Source: Burkholderia cepacia (lineage in GTDB: Bacteria; Pseudomonadota; Gammaproteobacteria; Burkholderiales; Burkholderiaceae). From it: a stretch of DNA of 64,000 bases. Both the position numbers and the translations under genes were made by a program. The stretch spans positions 62,001 through 126,000 of the forward strand of contig NZ_CP073637.1 in assembly GCF_029962485.1 (NCBI RefSeq), given 5' to 3'. Below are positions 61,647 through 64,000 of this stretch, one piece after another (the first letter of the stretch is position 1; the number at the start of each line of letters is the position of its first letter). The notes below the pieces were generated by a model. That model searched no databases and was not told the DNA's origin. It worked only from the letters and a program-made list of their open reading frames with translations.

Positions 61647-64000
61647 ATGGCAAGCACGACTCTCGGCGTCAAAGTCGACGACCTTCTCCGCTCGCGCCTC
61701 AAGGACGCCGCCGCGCGTCTCGAGCGCACTCCCCACTGGCTGATCAAGCAGGCGATCTTCGCGTATCTCGAGCGGATCGAGCACGGCCAGCTGCCGCCCG
61801 AGCTGTCGGGCAACAGCGGCGTGACGGAGCTCGCCGACGGTCAGGTGGCGGATGGCGACGACGACAACTCGCCGCATCCGTTCCTCGAGTTCGCGCAGAA
61901 CGTGCAGCCGCAATCGGTGCTGCGCGCGGCGATCACGGCTGCATACCGTCGACCCGAGCCGGAATGCGTGCCGTTCCTCCTTGGCCAGGCGCGCCTGCCG
62001 GCGAACCTGCAGGCGGACGTGCAGGCGCTCGCGACGAAGCTCGTCGAGGCGCTGCGCGAGAAGAGCTCGGGGGGCGGCGTCGAAGGGCTGATCCACGAGT
62101 TCTCGCTGTCGAGCCAGGAAGGCGTCGCGCTGATGTGCCTCGCCGAAGCGCTGCTGCGCATTCCCGATCGTGCGACGCGCGATGCGCTGATCCGCGACAA
62201 GATCAGCAAGGGTGACTGGCGCTCGCACGTCGGCCACGCGCCGTCGCTGTTCGTGAACGCGGCGACCTGGGGGCTGATGATCACCGGCAAGCTCGTGACG
62301 ACCAACAGCGAAGCGGGCCTGTCGTCGGCGCTCACGCGCCTGATCGGCCGCGGCGGCGAGCCGCTGATCCGCAAGGGCGTCGACATGGCGATGCGCCTGA
62401 TGGGCGAGCAGTTCGTCACCGGCGAAACGATTTCCGAAGCGCTCGCGAACAGCCGCAAGTACGAAGCGCGCGGCTTCCGCTACTCGTACGACATGCTCGG
62501 CGAAGCGGCGACGACCGAAGAGGACGCGCAGCGCTACTACGCGTCGTACGAGCAGGCGATCCACGCGATCGGCAAGGCGGCCGGCGGCCGCGGCATCTAC
62601 GAAGGCCCGGGCATCTCGATCAAGCTGTCGGCGCTGCATGCGCGCTACTCGCGCTCGCAGCAGGACCGCACGATGAGCGAGCTGCTGCCGCGCGTGCGCG
62701 CCCTTGCGCTGCTCGCGCGCCGCTACGACATCGGGCTGAACATCGACGCGGAAGAAGCCGATCGTCTCGAACTGTCGCTCGACCTGCTCGAGGCGCTGTG
62801 CTTCGATCCGGATCTCGCGGGCTGGAACGGCATCGGTTTCGTCGTGCAGGGCTACCAGAAGCGCTGCCCGTTCGTGATCGACTACCTGATCGATCTCGCG
62901 CGCCGCAGCCGTCACCGCTTGATGATCCGCCTCGTGAAGGGCGCGTATTGGGATACCGAGATCAAGCGTGCCCAGGTCGACGGCCTCGAAGGCTACCCGG
63001 TCTACACGCGCAAGATCTACACCGACGTGTCGTACCTCGCGTGCGCGAAGAAGCTGCTTGCGGCGCCGGACGCCGTCTACCCGCAGTTCGCGACGCACAA
63101 CGCGCACACGCTGGCCGCGATCTACCAGCTCGCGGGCCAGAACTACTACCCGGGCCAGTACGAATTCCAGTGCCTGCACGGGATGGGCGAGCCGCTGTAC
63201 GAGGAAGTCACGGGCCGCGACAAGCTGAACCGTCCGTGCCGCGTGTACGCGCCGGTCGGCACGCACGAGACGCTGCTCGCGTACCTGGTGCGCCGCCTGC
63301 TGGAAAACGGCGCGAACACGTCGTTCGTGAACCGCATCGCGGATAAGGCCGTGCCGGTGAAGGAACTGGTCGCCGATCCGGTCGACGAAGCGTCGAAGGT
63401 CGTGCCGCTCGGCGCGCCGCACGCGAAGATCCCGCTGCCGCGCAACCTGTACGGCGACGAGCGCCCCAACTCGATGGGCCTCGACCTGTCGAACGAACAC
63501 CGTCTCGCGTCGCTGTCGTCCGCGCTGCTCGCGAGCGCGCACTTCCCGTGGCGCGCGGCGCCGATGCTCGACGACGACACGCTCGTCGACGCCCCGGCGC
63601 GCGACGTGCGCAACCCGGCCGATCAGCGTGACCTGGTCGGCACGGTCAGCGAAGCGACGGCCGAACACGTGAGCGCGGCGCTCGCGCATGCGGTGGCCGC
63701 CGCGCCGATCTGGCAGGCGACGCCGGTCGACGCACGCGCCGACTGCCTGGTGCGCGCAGCCGACCTGCTCGAAGCGCAGATGCACACGCTGATGGGCCTG
63801 ATCGTGCGCGAAGCCGGCAAATCGCTGCCGAATGCGATCGCCGAGATCCGCGAAGCGGTCGACTTCCTGCGCTACTACGCGGCGCAGATCCGCGACGAAT
63901 TCTCGAACGACACGCACCGTCCGCTCGGGCCCGTGGTCTGTATCAGCCCGTGGAACTTCCCGCTCGCGATCTTCATGGGCCAGGTCGCCGCTGCGCTCGC
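61647..64000 (+). CDS. putA: Bifunctional proline dehydrogenase / P5C dehydrogenase PutA, partial (3' end beyond window)
   Basis: Trifunctional PutA that oxidises proline to glutamate and represses its own gene. About 784 residues are in the window. An N-terminal ribbon-helix-helix (about 1-45: TTLGVKVDDLLRSRLK, PHWLIKQAIFAYLERI) marks the DNA-binding class. The proline dehydrogenase barrel follows (about 190-560: RYSYDMLGEAA, GPGISIKLSALH, RLVKGAYWDTEIK, FATHNAHT, QCLHGMGEPLYEE). The P5C dehydrogenase domain begins near 625 and runs off the edge at VVCISPWNFPLAIF. The ATG at 61647 is the first in frame. Confidence 0.97.
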   Translation, partial: MASTTLGVKVDDLLRSRLKDAAARLERTPHWLIKQAIFAYLERIEHGQLPPELSGNSGVTELADGQVADGDDDNSPHPFLEFAQNVQPQSVLRAAITAAYRRPEPECVPFLLGQARLPANLQADVQALATKLVEALREKSSGGGVEGLIHEFSLSSQEGVALMCLAEALLRIPDRATRDALIRDKISKGDWRSHVGHAPSLFVNAATWGLMITGKLVTTNSEAGLSSALTRLIGRGGEPLIRKGVDMAMRLMGEQFVTGETISEALANSRKYEARGFRYSYDMLGEAATTEEDAQRYYASYEQAIHAIGKAAGGRGIYEGPGISIKLSALHARYSRSQQDRTMSELLPRVRALALLARRYDIGLNIDAEEADRLELSLDLLEALCFDPDLAGWNGIGFVVQGYQKRCPFVIDYLIDLARRSRHRLMIRLVKGAYWDTEIKRAQVDGLEGYPVYTRKIYTDVSYLACAKKLLAAPDAVYPQFATHNAHTLAAIYQLAGQNYYPGQYEFQCLHGMGEPLYEEVTGRDKLNRPCRVYAPVGTHETLLAYLVRRLLENGANTSFVNRIADKAVPVKELVADPVDEASKVVPLGAPHAKIPLPRNLYGDERPNSMGLDLSNEHRLASLSSALLASAHFPWRAAPMLDDDTLVDAPARDVRNPADQRDLVGTVSEATAEHVSAALAHAVAAAPIWQATPVDARADCLVRAADLLEAQMHTLMGLIVREAGKSLPNAIAEIREAVDFLRYYAAQIRDEFSNDTHRPLGPVVCISPWNFPLAIFMGQVAAAL

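Noticed and set aside
61605..63917. 770-codon open frame antisense to putA
   Set aside because: Arg/Val/Ala-rich antisense shadow; the plus-strand putA motifs are unmistakable.

Overview
The window reads as a stretch of chromosome 1 from a Burkholderia species, most likely of the B. cepacia complex. The base composition is GC-rich, codon third positions are strongly G/C, and the gene content matches that group: a gsp type II secretion cluster, HU, MnmC, phhA/phhB, tandem LIV-type ABC operons, mnmG-rsmG-parA-parB, the atp operon, hemE, priA and putA. This assignment comes from recognising gene families and their order. No database was searched. No rRNA, tRNA, IS element, prophage or CRISPR array was seen.

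Layout. 1-7.6 kb: type II secretion genes gspJ (cut by the window edge), I, H, G, F, E and D on the minus strand, with gspC divergent; gspF carries a 2-base frameshift near its 3' end. 7.9-12.6 kb: a lytic transglycosylase, a CobW-type metallochaperone GTPase, HU and a bifunctional MnmC whose methyltransferase half looks degenerate. 12.6-16 kb: a CPA2-type antiporter and a YbdK-type ligase flanked by two intergenic clusters of DnaA boxes. The first cluster, next to an AT-rich tract, is the best origin candidate; most genes to its right lie on the plus strand. 16-28 kb: regulators and enzymes, including MarR, a class I amidotransferase, an OYE, a SET-domain protein with a lysine tail, a two-component pair, phhAB with a divergent Lrp regulator, a CYTH protein, LysR and a GMC oxidoreductase.

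28.3-39.1 kb: two consecutive branched-chain-amino-acid-type ABC transporters. The first has five separate genes. The second has permease LivM fused to ATPase LivG. Between them lies a promoter-terminator unit that looks like a small RNA gene. 39.1-40.1 kb: an intergenic region with a perfect parS palindrome that also looks like a terminator, three imperfect 190-250 bp tandem repeats and a parS-like site. 40.1-45.7 kb: mnmG (with a second perfect parS inside it), rsmG, parA, parB and a membrane transporter. 46.2-53.9 kb: the complete F1Fo ATP synthase operon atpIBEFHAGDC with a strong promoter, intercistronic hairpins and a terminator.

54-64 kb: an AMP-dependent acyl-CoA synthetase, a small unexplained element bounded by two terminators, a periplasmic PheC-like cyclohexadienyl dehydratase, hemE, priA (its upstream region rich in DnaA boxes) and the start of putA. 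The putA upstream region holds five GTTGCA-type sites placed as expected for autorepression. ParA, ParB and the parS sites would place and segregate the origin region. PhhA/PhhB make tyrosine from phenylalanine while the PheC-like enzyme works in phenylalanine synthesis. MnmG and MnmC act in one wobble-uridine modification pathway.
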